Positions 36,274 through 44,587 of a stretch of DNA of 64,000 bases are shown here, piece after piece. The notes under the pieces were generated by a model. That model saw nothing but the letters and a program-made list of their open reading frames with translations. It was not told the DNA's origin and made no database searches. The translations under genes and the position numbers were made by a program. Positions within the stretch are counted from its first letter, which is position 1; every line of letters begins with the position of its first letter. Origin of the DNA: Castellaniella denitrificans (GTDB lineage: Bacteria > Pseudomonadota > Gammaproteobacteria > Burkholderiales > Burkholderiaceae_B); NCBI RefSeq assembly GCF_042653765.1, contig NZ_JBHSEZ010000028.1:496001-560000 (forward strand), given 5' to 3'.

Positions 36274-36367
36274 ACCAGCCTGGGGCGTTCTCCTAATGTG
36301 TGAACATCACCGCGCATCTCCGACCCTCGGACCGGCGCCGCATCACATCAATCCACGAGGAGACTCC

Positions 36368-36760
36368 ATGACACAGGATCAGTTGCTTTCCATGCTCCAG
36401 GCTTTCGGCGAGGCCTGGAACCGTCACGACATCGATGCCCTGATGGCGTGCATGCACGAGGCGTGCGTGTTCGAGGGCGTGGCGGGACCGCTAGCCTGCG
36501 GAGTGCGCCATGAAGGTCCGGCCGCCGTGCGCAAGGCCTTCGAGTCGGCCTGGCAGACCATTCCCGACGCCGCTTGGCGCAATGCCCGCTGCTGGATGTC
36601 GGGCGACCGGGGCGTGATGGAGTCGACGTTCACCGGCACGACCGCCGACGGTTCCCGGATCGAGGCCGACATGGTGGACCTGCTGACCTTCAAGGACGGC
36701 AAGATCCTGATCAAGAACGCCTTTCGCAAGCAGCGCCCCCTTTTGCCTGCACAAGCCTGA
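36368..36760 (+). CDS. tauX: SnoaL-like protein, probable taurine dehydrogenase small subunit
   Basis: 130 residues, NTF2/SnoaL-like fold (AFGEAWNRHDIDALMACMHE, then DMVDLLTFKDGKILIKNAF). ATG 36368 follows GAGGAGACTCC. Its identity as TauX rests on context: it directly precedes the FAD oxidoreductase, faces xsc-pta, and has a TauR-type site upstream. TauXY in Paracoccus and Rhodobacter deaminates taurine to sulfoacetaldehyde with an electron acceptor. SnoaL-fold proteins are diverse, so the name is inference. Confidence 0.7.
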   Translation: MTQDQLLSMLQAFGEAWNRHDIDALMACMHEACVFEGVAGPLACGVRHEGPAAVRKAFESAWQTIPDAAWRNARCWMSGDRGVMESTFTGTTADGSRIEADMVDLLTFKDGKILIKNAFRKQRPLLPAQA

Positions 36761-36800
36761 ATCGCTCGCGCGGAGCTCCACCCCGTCCACAGGAGACACC

Positions 36801-38231
36801 ATGGCCACTTTGACTTCAGCGCCGCCGGGCGCCCGCGCGCAGGCCGTCCCGCCCGCCGCCGCGCCGCGCGCTTCCAACCCCTACGATCCGCGCTACGACC
36901 CCCTGGTCTCGCCCGCGGGCCGCAATCAGCAATACGCGCCCACGTACTGGGTGGGCACGGCCGGGGATCCCCCGCCCGACGACGGCCCCGTCCTCCAGGA
37001 CATGGACGCGGACGTGGTGGTGATCGGCTCGGGCTTCACCGGCCTGGTGACGGCGCTCAACCTGGCCGAGGAGCACGGCGTCATCCCGATCGTCCTGGAA
37101 GCCAACCAGGAAGCCTGGGGCTGCACCAGCCGCAATGGCGGCCAGGGGCAGAACGCCTCGGGCCGCCTGTACCGTACGCAATGGATCGAGCGCTGGGGCC
37201 TGGAAACCGCCAAGCGGCTGGATCGTGAAATCCACGATGGCTTCGAATACTGGAAGAGCCTGGTGGAGCGGTTCCCGTGCGACGCCCAGCCCGGCGGCCA
37301 TCTGTACACGGCGCACCGTCCGAAGAAGATGGCGTTCCTGGAGAACCTGTGCCGTGTCATGCGCGAACAGTTCGGCTACGACACCAGGATGCTCAGCCGC
37401 GAGGAATTGTGGGAACGCTACGCCATGGACCGCGAAGCGGCCGGGGCGCTGTACGAGCCCGAAGGCGTCGGCATCCATCCGTTGAAGCTGGCCTTCGCCT
37501 ACCTGCGGCGCCTGCGCGAACTGGGCATCAGGATCCATACCGGCAGCCCGGTCCTGGGCTGGGAAACCGTGGGCGGCGTCCACCACTTGCGCACCCCCGG
37601 AGGCATCGTGCGCGCGCGCCGCGTCGCCGTGGCGACGGGCGGCTACACGCCGCAGGGCCTGCATCCGCTGCTCGACAACAAGATCATGCCGATCCTGTCG
37701 AACTCGATGGTGACGCGCCCGCTGACGCGGCAGGAGCGGGAGGCGGCCGGCCTCAAGAGCACGACGTTCATCACGGACACGCGCACCTTGCGCTTCTACT
37801 ACCGCCTGCTGCCGGACGGCTCGATGCAGATCGGCAGCCGCAGCGCGCTCACGGGCGCCGACGCGGAAAACCCCAGGCACCTGGACCTGCTCAAGCAAGG
37901 CCTGGCGCGCAAGTTTCCCGCCCTGAAGGATGTGCCGATCGCGTATTCCTGGTGGGGCTGGGTGGACGTCAGCCACGACATGATGCCGCGCATCACGCAG
38001 CCGGATCCAGGCCAGCGGATCTATTACGCCATCGGCTACGGCGGCAACGGGGTGTCGTTTTCCGCGCAGGCGGGCCGGCGCCTGGCCGAGCGCGTCGTCG
38101 GCAAGGCCGGCCCCCAATGGGATCTGCCGATCTACAACTCGCCGCTCAACGGTCACATGTTCGCGCCCTTCCGCCGGCTGGGGCAGGCGATGTTCTACAA
38201 GTATTACTACCTGAGGGACGAAGTGTTCTGA
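36801..38231 (+). CDS. tauY: FAD-dependent oxidoreductase, probable taurine dehydrogenase large subunit
   Basis: 476 residues, D-amino-acid-oxidase (DAO) fold. After a 65-residue Pro/Ala-rich leader, the FAD loop DVVVIGSGFTGLVT begins at 71 (GSGFTG 76-81). RNGGQGQNASGRL and YGGNGVSFSAQAGRRLAE are features of the amine-oxidising branch (PuuB/TauY). AGGAGA precedes the ATG, 40 bases after tauX. In this setting it should oxidise taurine to sulfoacetaldehyde. A gamma-glutamylputrescine oxidase-like role is the main alternative. Confidence 0.75.
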   Translation: MATLTSAPPGARAQAVPPAAAPRASNPYDPRYDPLVSPAGRNQQYAPTYWVGTAGDPPPDDGPVLQDMDADVVVIGSGFTGLVTALNLAEEHGVIPIVLEANQEAWGCTSRNGGQGQNASGRLYRTQWIERWGLETAKRLDREIHDGFEYWKSLVERFPCDAQPGGHLYTAHRPKKMAFLENLCRVMREQFGYDTRMLSREELWERYAMDREAAGALYEPEGVGIHPLKLAFAYLRRLRELGIRIHTGSPVLGWETVGGVHHLRTPGGIVRARRVAVATGGYTPQGLHPLLDNKIMPILSNSMVTRPLTRQEREAAGLKSTTFITDTRTLRFYYRLLPDGSMQIGSRSALTGADAENPRHLDLLKQGLARKFPALKDVPIAYSWWGWVDVSHDMMPRITQPDPGQRIYYAIGYGGNGVSFSAQAGRRLAERVVGKAGPQWDLPIYNSPLNGHMFAPFRRLGQAMFYKYYYLRDEVF

Positions 38232-38268
38232 CCGGACATCCTGGGCGCACACGCGCCGCACCGGACCA

Positions 38269-38295
38269 GGGTCGCCCGTGTGGGCGACCCTTTTT
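38269..38295 (+). terminator. Intrinsic terminator after tauXY
   Basis: GGGTCGCCC (38269-38277), loop GTGT, GGGCGACCC (38282-38290), then TTTTT (38291-38295): a 9-bp GC-rich stem with a T-run. It separates tauXY from the APC permease, which must therefore have its own promoter. Confidence 0.88.
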
Positions 38296-38377
38296 CATCG
38301 GATTTCCGTCTGGTCTCCACGATGGGCCGGCTGTGGCCCTACGCGCTTCTCCTCGAGTTCGATAAACTTATTTTTGA

Positions 38378-38392
38378 TTCCAGTTATTGGAA
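38378..38392. promoter_or_regulatory. Palindrome in the APC permease promoter
   Basis: TTCCA-GTTAT-TGGAA, a perfect 5-5-5 inverted repeat 38 bases before the permease start in a locally AT-rich stretch. It is nearly the same as the site before the IclR(2) gene (13 of 15), hence a probable operator of that regulator. Confidence 0.6.
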
Positions 38393-38430
38393 CGATAAAA
38401 ACTAAAAAGCGATATTTGCAGGAGACCATG

Positions 38431-39873
38431 ATGTCAGATCGAATCACCCTCGGAAAAACCTTCAAACCTCATTGGGTCTGGGCCATCGCCTTCGGTTCGG
38501 CCATCGGCTGGGGCAGCTTCGTGCTGCCGGTCGAATGGATGAACATGGCGGGGCCCATGGGGGTCGTCATCGGGCTCTGGATCGGCGGGCTGATCCTCAG
38601 CCTCGTCGGCCTGAGCACCGGTTTTCTGGTGAAAGCGTATCCGATCACCGGCGGCGCCTTCACCTACGCCTACCTGGCCTTCGGCCGCAAGCACGCTTTC
38701 CTGTGCGGATGGTTCCTGATCCTGGGCTACGCGGCCATCGTGGCGCTCAACGCCTCCGCTTTCGCCCTGATGATCAAGTTCCTGGTCCCGGACGTCGTCA
38801 AGGTGGGGCTGCTCTACAGCATCGCCGGGTGGGACGTGTATCTCATGGAGGTGCTGATCGCCAGCGCCGTCCTGGTGCTGTTCGCCTGGCTCAATATCCG
38901 GGGCGCGGACGCCACGGCACAGACGCAATTCTATTTCTGCGTCCTGCTGATCGCCGCCGCGACCGGAGTGACGGCCGCCATGTCGTTCGCGCCTGAAACG
39001 TCCTTCGGCAATCTGCTGCCGCTCTACAAGCCGGGCATTCCGTCCTGGTCCGCGATCGCGGCCATCGTCGCCATCTCTCCCTGGGCCTACGTCGGCTTCG
39101 ATACCGTGCCCCAGGCCGCCGAGGAGTTCAATTTCTCGCCCGCGAAGGCGACCTTCCTGATCCTGGCGGCGCTGGTGGTGGCCGCTTCCCATTATTCGAT
39201 CATGATCCTCGCGACCGGCCTGGCCATCCCGTGGCTGGACCTGGTGGATCTCCGCGAGATCTGGGGCACGGGATGGGCCGTCCAGCAGGTGCTGGGCACG
39301 GCGGGGCTGGCCGCCCTGGTGATCGCGCTCTGCATGGGAATTTTCACCGGCCTGATCGGCTTCTACATTTCGTGCAGCCGGCTGATGTTCGCCATGGGCC
39401 GCGCCAAGGCGCTCCCCGCCGTGTTCTGCCGCCTGCATGGCAAGCACGGCACGCCGTGGGCCAGCATCGTGTTCGTCTGCGCGATCTGCCTGCTGGCGCC
39501 GTGGTTCGGCCGTTCGGTGCTGCTTTGGATCGTGGACATGTCCGCCGTGGGGATCTCGATCGCCTTCATCTATTACTGCGCCGTGGCCTACCGGTTGTTC
39601 AAATGGACCGCGTCGCAGCGGGCGCCGGCTTTTTGCAAGGAAACCGCGCCGCTCAAGAAACTGGTCGCGCTGGCGGGCATGCTCTGCAGCATCGGCCTGC
39701 TGGGGCTGCTGCTCGTGCCGGGTTCGCCCGCCTTCCTGGAAACGCCCGCCTGGATCGCGCTGGGCTGCTGGGTACTGATCGGGCTGGGGTTCTATCTGAC
39801 GCTGGCGCGCGAATACTGCAACACGCCGAAGGCGGAGATGGATCGCCTGATCCTCGGGCACGCCGCGGCCTGA
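38431..39873 (+). CDS. APC-superfamily amino acid/amine permease
   Basis: 480 residues, about 12 hydrophobic helices, opening WAIAFGSAIGWGSFVLPVEW, the unwound-helix glycine motif of APC carriers (split here: FGSAIGWGSF is the key part). Two ATGs (38428, 38431) follow AGGAGA; the second has better spacing. Between tauXY and tauR it could import taurine or a related amine, or another sulfonate, as a backup to TauABC. The substrate is not visible in the sequence. Confidence 0.82.
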   Translation: MSDRITLGKTFKPHWVWAIAFGSAIGWGSFVLPVEWMNMAGPMGVVIGLWIGGLILSLVGLSTGFLVKAYPITGGAFTYAYLAFGRKHAFLCGWFLILGYAAIVALNASAFALMIKFLVPDVVKVGLLYSIAGWDVYLMEVLIASAVLVLFAWLNIRGADATAQTQFYFCVLLIAAATGVTAAMSFAPETSFGNLLPLYKPGIPSWSAIAAIVAISPWAYVGFDTVPQAAEEFNFSPAKATFLILAALVVAASHYSIMILATGLAIPWLDLVDLREIWGTGWAVQQVLGTAGLAALVIALCMGIFTGLIGFYISCSRLMFAMGRAKALPAVFCRLHGKHGTPWASIVFVCAICLLAPWFGRSVLLWIVDMSAVGISIAFIYYCAVAYRLFKWTASQRAPAFCKETAPLKKLVALAGMLCSIGLLGLLLVPGSPAFLETPAWIALGCWVLIGLGFYLTLAREYCNTPKAEMDRLILGHAAA

Positions 39874-39880
39874 ACGTGAA

Positions 39881-39922
39881 TGCGAAGAAGGCGGGCCCGT
39901 CGCCGGGCCCGCCTTCTTCGCA
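39881..39922. terminator. Bidirectional terminator between permease and tauR
   Basis: A perfect 19-bp stem: TGCGAAGAAGGCGGGCCCG (39881-39899), loop TCGC, and its complement at 39904-39922. The outer AAGAAG/CTTCTT parts give T-rich tracts for either strand. It lies 8 bases from the permease stop and 10 from the tauR stop, so it serves both. Confidence 0.88.
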
Positions 39923-39931
39923 GGCCTCTTT

Positions 39932-41440
39932 CTAGCGTGAAGACTCCGCCACGACCCGGGCCAGCGCCGCGATCCCTTCGGCGATCCTGTCCCGGTGGAT
40001 GGACGAGAAGCCCAGCCGGATGTGCCGGTGGTCCTGCGACCGGGGATCCTGGTAGAAGACCCGGCCGGGCTCGATCACCACGCCGGCCCGCAAGGCCGCT
40101 TGCGCGAGCCGGTCGGTGTCGAGATCGGGCGGCCCCTCCACCCACCAGGACGATCCGCCGTGGATCGGCCTGCCGCCGAACTGCGGCAGATGGGTCCGGA
40201 CCGCTTCCTGCAGCACCTGGGCCCGTTCGGCATAGACCTGGGACAGCCGGCGCAGCAGCGCATGATAGTGCCCCAGTGAAATGAACAGCGCGAACGCCCG
40301 TTGCAGGTAGGCGGGGGGATGGCGGATCATCAGCCGGCGCAGGGCGCGCAATTCGACCATCAGTTCCCGCGGCGCCACGATGTAGCCCAGGCGCAGCCCG
40401 GGCGCGAAGCTTTTCGACAGGCTGCCGATGTAGAGCACGCGGCCGTGCTTGTCCAGGCTCTTGAGCGCCGGAGAAGGATGCCCGTCGTAGCGGTTCTCGG
40501 TCTCGTAATCGTCCTCGATCAGGATGCTGTCCGTGCGGCTGGCCAGTTCCAGCAGCGCGACCCGCCGCTCCATGGACAGGGTCGCGTTGGTCGGGCACTG
40601 ATGGCTGGGCGTGACGAAAACATAGTCGCATTCCCTCAGCGCGGGTGAAGGAATCAGACCTTCGTCATCGACCGGCAGGGGAACCAGGCGTTCGGTGCGG
40701 TGTGCGAAGATATTGCGCGCGTCCGGATAGCCGGGATCTTCCATGCCGACCACGGTGTGGCCGTGGATCAGCAGGGTGGCCACCAGATAGAGCGCGTGCT
40801 GGGCGCCCAGCGTGACCATGACCTCGTTGTCCTCGGCCCAGATGCCGCGCCGGGGCAGCACCTGGTTGCGGATCGCCTCCACCAGGGCGGGGTCGTCGCT
40901 CGCGATCAGGTCCGGCGCCCACATGCGGATGTCCAGCACAGACAGCGCCCGCAGGCAGCATTCGCGCCATTCGGCCGTGGGAAACTGCTGGGCGTCGAAC
41001 TGGGCGTAGCTGAAGGGGTAGGGCAGGCTCTGCCAGTTGGCCGGCTTGACGATGTTGCGCTGGGAGAACGGGTGGAACACCAGCCGCCTGGACCAGTCCA
41101 CGCCGGTACGCGGCGGCGGTCCCGCGGCCGGCGCGCCCTGCGGGGCGGCCTGCTGGTTGGCCATGCCCTTGGCCACGTAGTGGCCGCTGCGCTCGCGGGA
41201 TTCCAGATAGCCTTCGACCACCAGTTGCTGATAGGCGAAAACCGTGGTGTTGCGCGCAACCCCCAGGGCCTTGGCCAGTTCCCGGCTGGAAGGCACCGGA
41301 GAGCCCGGCGGCAGGTGCCCGCTCAGGATGGCGGACACCAGCATCTTGCGGATGCGGCCCTGAAGGCTGAGGTTGTAATCGTCGACCCGTGCGAACAGGG
41401 CCGACCATTGCACGGTGCCGGCGGAGCCGCTTTCTGGCAT
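39932..41440 (-). CDS. tauR: MocR/GntR-type regulator, probable TauR
   Basis: 502 residues: GntR winged helix at about 25-95 (PSSRELAKALGVARNTTVFAY in two parts, SRELAKALGV and RNTTVFAY) joined to an aminotransferase class I domain with the PLP lysine in IGSLSKSFAPGLRLGY. TauR proteins of this architecture activate taurine genes in Rhodobacter. It is the last gene of tauA-tauB-tauC-tauR, 12 bases after tauC, and paired CTGG repeats stand before tauA and tauX. Confidence 0.85.
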   Translation of the reverse strand: MPESGSAGTVQWSALFARVDDYNLSLQGRIRKMLVSAILSGHLPPGSPVPSSRELAKALGVARNTTVFAYQQLVVEGYLESRERSGHYVAKGMANQQAAPQGAPAAGPPPRTGVDWSRRLVFHPFSQRNIVKPANWQSLPYPFSYAQFDAQQFPTAEWRECCLRALSVLDIRMWAPDLIASDDPALVEAIRNQVLPRRGIWAEDNEVMVTLGAQHALYLVATLLIHGHTVVGMEDPGYPDARNIFAHRTERLVPLPVDDEGLIPSPALRECDYVFVTPSHQCPTNATLSMERRVALLELASRTDSILIEDDYETENRYDGHPSPALKSLDKHGRVLYIGSLSKSFAPGLRLGYIVAPRELMVELRALRRLMIRHPPAYLQRAFALFISLGHYHALLRRLSQVYAERAQVLQEAVRTHLPQFGGRPIHGGSSWWVEGPPDLDTDRLAQAALRAGVVIEPGRVFYQDPRSQDHRHIRLGFSSIHRDRIAEGIAALARVVAESSR

Positions 41441-41452
41441 GGGGGGTGTTCC

Positions 41453-42283
41453 TTAAATTTTGCCTTTCCAGGGGATCATGATGCGTTCGAGATAGCGCAG
41501 CAGCAAGTCGAACGAGAAGGCGAAGAATCCGATCACGATGATACCCATGATCACGGTGTCGCTCGCCAGGTACTGGGCGGCGTTCAGCACCATGAAGCCC
41601 AGGCCGCGTGCGGCCGCCACCATTTCGGCGGCCACCAGCGTCGTCCAGCCCACGCCGATGCCGATGCGCATCCCGGTGAATATCTCGGGCAGCGCCGCCT
41701 TCAGGATGACGTGGAAGATGATCTGGCGGCTGCTGGCCCCCATGGCATAGGCGGCGTGGATCTGTTCAATGGAAACGGACTTCACCCCGGCGCGGGCGGC
41801 GATGGCCATGGGCGCGAAGATCGCGAGGAAGATCAGGAAGACTTTGGGGAACTCGCCGATCCCGAACCAGATGATGACCAGCGGGAGGTAGGCCAGCGGC
41901 GGCAGGGGACGGTAGAACTCGATGATGGGGTCGAACAGCCCGCGCATCGTCCGGTTCACGCCCATCAGGATGCCGACCGGGACAGCCGTCACTAATGCCA
42001 GCAAGAAGGCGCCCATGACCCGGCCCAGGCTGACCAGGGTATGCTGGGCCAGCGTGGAATTGGCGACGCCTTCGGTCGCGGCTTCGATGAACTTGCCATA
42101 AACGGCGCCCGGCGAGGGCAGGAAGATGGGCTTGATCCACCCCATGCCGGTGACGAGGAACCATAGGGCGATCAGCACGATCGCCGTCATGACGCTGATG
42201 TGGCCGCTGTAGCCGGCTCCTGGGGCGCCGTAGACTTTGCCGGGCTGCGCCGAGCGGCGCTTCCGCTTGGATACGATCGACAT
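41453..42283 (-). CDS. tauC: Taurine ABC transporter permease
   Basis: 276 residues, SsuC/TauC type, about six membrane helices after a basic N-terminus (KRKRRS). The EAA-type cytoplasmic loop lies at AAYAMGASSRQIIFHVILKAALPEIFTG, cited here as AYAMGASSRQIIFHVI. It forms the channel with two copies per transporter. Starts 34 bases after tauB. Confidence 0.92.
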   Translation of the reverse strand: MSIVSKRKRRSAQPGKVYGAPGAGYSGHISVMTAIVLIALWFLVTGMGWIKPIFLPSPGAVYGKFIEAATEGVANSTLAQHTLVSLGRVMGAFLLALVTAVPVGILMGVNRTMRGLFDPIIEFYRPLPPLAYLPLVIIWFGIGEFPKVFLIFLAIFAPMAIAARAGVKSVSIEQIHAAYAMGASSRQIIFHVILKAALPEIFTGMRIGIGVGWTTLVAAEMVAAARGLGFMVLNAAQYLASDTVIMGIIVIGFFAFSFDLLLRYLERIMIPWKGKI

Positions 42284-42317
42284 GCTGTGACTCCGATGAT
42301 GCGGTTTTGAAGAAGCG

Positions 42318-43145
42318 TCAGACGTTCTGGTGAAACTCGGGCTCGCCGGCGGCCCGCTCGTCGCCGTAGATGATGTCCAGCACGGTTTCCCGCATCTGGA
42401 TGAAATCGGGACTGGACTTGATGGCCCGCGCGTTCCGGTCCTTCAGGAAGCGCCGGTTGAAGTCGAGCTCGTAGGTGTTGGTGACGCGGCCCGGGCGCGG
42501 CGACATCACGATCAGCTTGGTGCCCAGGAACAGGGCCTCCTCCACGCTGTGCGTGATGAAGAAAAGCATCTTGTGGGTGTGCTGCCAGACGTCCAGCAGC
42601 AATTCCTGAATGGTCTCGCGCGACAGCGCGTCCAGCGCCGCCATCGGTTCGTCCATGAGCAGCATGGCCGGATCGCAGGTCAGCGCCCGGGCGATCCCGA
42701 CCCGTTGCTGCATCCCTCCCGACAACTGGTAGATCATGTGCCTGTGGAAGTCCTTCAGGCCCACCAGCTCGAGATTCCTGGCCGCGATTTCGTTACGCTT
42801 GTTCTTGGGCACGCCTTGCAGCTTCAGCCCGAATTCCGTGTTGTCGATGACATTGAGCCAGGGAAGCAGGGCGTGTTTCTGGAATACCACGCCCCGGTCG
42901 GCGCCGGGGCCGATGACGGGATTGCCCCCGAGCAGGACCTCGCCCTCGGTCGGGGTCAGGAATCCCGCGAGCACGCTGAGCAGCGTGGTCTTGCCGCAGC
43001 CGGAGGCCCCCAGGGCGACGACGAAGTCCCCCGGGGCGATTTCGAGATTGACGTTCTTGAGCGCGGTGACCGCGCCGCCCATCATCTGGGAGGGATACGT
43101 CACGCTGACATTGCGGATGCTGAGATTGGCCATGGCGGCGGACAT
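42318..43145 (-). CDS. tauB: Taurine ABC transporter ATP-binding protein
   Basis: 275 residues. Walker A GASGCGKTT at 46-54, signature LSGGMQQRVGIARAL, Walker B MLLMDEP and the H-loop in FFITHSVEEALFLG. It matches the nitrate/sulfonate/taurine subclass. The start could also be Met5. A strong pair of hairpins lies between it and tauA. Confidence 0.93.
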   Translation of the reverse strand: MSAAMANLSIRNVSVTYPSQMMGGAVTALKNVNLEIAPGDFVVALGASGCGKTTLLSVLAGFLTPTEGEVLLGGNPVIGPGADRGVVFQKHALLPWLNVIDNTEFGLKLQGVPKNKRNEIAARNLELVGLKDFHRHMIYQLSGGMQQRVGIARALTCDPAMLLMDEPMAALDALSRETIQELLLDVWQHTHKMLFFITHSVEEALFLGTKLIVMSPRPGRVTNTYELDFNRRFLKDRNARAIKSSPDFIQMRETVLDIIYGDERAAGEPEFHQNV

Positions 43146-43171
43146 GAGAGTCTCCTTCAGATGGGGTGCCG

Positions 43172-43229
43172 GGCCGCCGGAGCATCATGGGGACGGAGCC
43201 CCGGCGGCCGCGCGGACCGGTTCCGGTCC
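43172..43229. repeat. Two hairpins between tauA and tauB
   Basis: GGCCGCCGG (43172-43180) pairs with CCGGCGGCC (43201-43209), and GGACCGG-TT-CCGGTCC (43214-43229) is a second stem. They lie in the 96-base gap right after the tauA stop. In binding-protein operons such structures often protect the upstream mRNA end and keep the binding protein in excess. Confidence 0.55.
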
Positions 43230-43241
43230 GGGATGTTTCCG

Positions 43242-44285
43242 TCACTTCGCGGTTTTTGCGGCCTCGTCGGCGAAGCTGGCGGTGACGAAGGGGGTGTAAT
43301 CGCCCAGGGGCGCATTGATCTGGCGTTGCGCTTTCAGGAACTTCGCGCTGGCCGTCAGGGCCTTGACGGCGCCGCCCTGCGCGCCGCCGCCCAGCCAGAC
43401 GTCGGACGCCTGTTCCTTCACGTCCGGGAAGAGCAGCAGGTTCATGGCGCTGACGATGTCCGCGGGCGAGCCGCCGATCATCTTCACGATTCCCTTGATC
43501 TCGGGCGAATCCGGCGTCAGGGAACCCTTGCGCGCGTCGAAGCCCTGGTAGGACTTGGCCAGGACCTGGGTGAAGGCGGCCATGAACTTGGGATTCTTGG
43601 CGGCCCAGGCCTTGTCCACCACGATGCCGTCGAAGGTGGGGACGGTCTTGGCGCCGATTTCCTCGGAATTGGCGATTTCCTTGCCGGTCTTCATGATTTC
43701 CGTCAGCGCGGGCGGCCAGACGTAGGCGGCGTCGATGTCGCCGCGCTGCCAGGCGGCCACGATCTGCGGCGGCTGCATGTTCAGGATCTGCACTTCGTTG
43801 GCCTTGATGCGCCAGATGTCGTTCAGGGCGAGCAGCAGGTGGAAGTGCGACGTCGACACGAAGGGCACGCCGACTTTCTTGCCCACCAGATCCTTGGGCT
43901 TCTCGATGCCGGAGCCATTGCGCGCGATCAGCGCCTCGGACTTGCCGATATTGTCCAGGATCCAGAAAAGCTGCATGTCCACGCCGCGCGTCACGGCGGC
44001 CGTGATCCCCGTGGACCCCAACACGCCCACCGGCACGTCGCGCGAGGCGAACGCGCTGGAAATGTCGCCCGCCGAACTGAACTGGCGCCAGTCCACTTCA
44101 TACCCGGCTTCCTGCAGCGCCTTGTCGAAGCTGCCATCGGCGATGGCGCTGACGAAGGGACCTACGATCTGCTGATAACCGACCACGACCTTGGTCGCGG
44201 CGAAGGCGCCGCAGCTCAGGCTCAGGGCCCCCGCGGCAACGCCCAGCACGGTCAGCTTGCGAATGAAGCGAAATGATGGTTTCAC
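43242..44285 (-). CDS. tauA: Taurine-binding periplasmic protein
   Basis: 347 residues, ABC substrate-binding protein of the SsuA/TauA class. I start at GTG 44285 because AAGGAGA lies 5 bases upstream and the sequence then begins with a signal peptide (KPSFRFIRKLTVLGVAAGAL, cut near AFAA). The mature start KVVVGYQQIVGP and DIDAAYVWPPALTEIMKTG are typical. It delivers taurine to TauBC. A TauR-type repeat pair lies about 100 bases upstream. Confidence 0.9.
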   Translation of the reverse strand: MKPSFRFIRKLTVLGVAAGALSLSCGAFAATKVVVGYQQIVGPFVSAIADGSFDKALQEAGYEVDWRQFSSAGDISSAFASRDVPVGVLGSTGITAAVTRGVDMQLFWILDNIGKSEALIARNGSGIEKPKDLVGKKVGVPFVSTSHFHLLLALNDIWRIKANEVQILNMQPPQIVAAWQRGDIDAAYVWPPALTEIMKTGKEIANSEEIGAKTVPTFDGIVVDKAWAAKNPKFMAAFTQVLAKSYQGFDARKGSLTPDSPEIKGIVKMIGGSPADIVSAMNLLLFPDVKEQASDVWLGGGAQGGAVKALTASAKFLKAQRQINAPLGDYTPFVTASFADEAAKTAK

Positions 44286-44587
44286 GGTCGTCTCCTTGAT
44301 GGAAGGCGCGTCGGATGCCAGTCCGTGGATCTGTTCCAGCGCGGCACTTGTGCGTCCATGGTGCCCATAGTCCGCCCGGCGAACTAGGTCCAGTTCGTTT
44401 CTAACTTTAGAGCCAGAATATTCCGAAATTTGATCCAGATCATGCGGGAGTCGCGTAAACATTGACTGATCGCCCGCAAAGGCCTGGAACCCGGCCGGGG
44501 TGATCTAGGGTAAATGCTGATGCCAAGCCGGATTTTTCGCCCCGGTGGCGCCATGCGGGGAGCGAAGCGGCGGCGATGCTCCGCCGG
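44286..44587. other. Region upstream of tauA
   Basis: 302 bases without a gene, between the DUF6 permease stop and the tauA start. It contains the CTGG repeat pair (44384-44416), an AT-rich stretch around 44395-44435 suitable for a promoter, and nothing else I can name. TATGGG on the minus strand about 14 bases after the inner repeat is a weak -10 candidate. Confidence 0.6.
44384..44416 (-). promoter_or_regulatory. Probable TauR direct repeats before tauA
   Basis: Read on the minus strand: CTGGCTCTAA (44416-44407) and CTGGACCTAG (44393-44384), 23 bases from start to start, the inner one 98 bases before the GTG of tauA. The inner copy matches CTGGACYTAA in 9 of 10 positions. The identical period before tauX supports a shared site. 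Confidence 0.65.

Larger units (their letters stand above)
36054..36367. other. Divergent xsc / tauX control region
   Basis: 314 bases without a gene, AT-rich near xsc (36100-36190). It holds several sequence signals listed separately: GATATCGA inverted repeat (36106-36132), GTTATT-type elements near xsc, and a pair of CTGG direct repeats near tauX. Both xsc-pta and tauXY must be started from here. Confidence 0.8.

Noticed and set aside
38278..38430. N-terminal extension of the APC permease
   Set aside because: It would run through the tauXY terminator and lacks a ribosome-binding site; AGGAGA precedes 38431.
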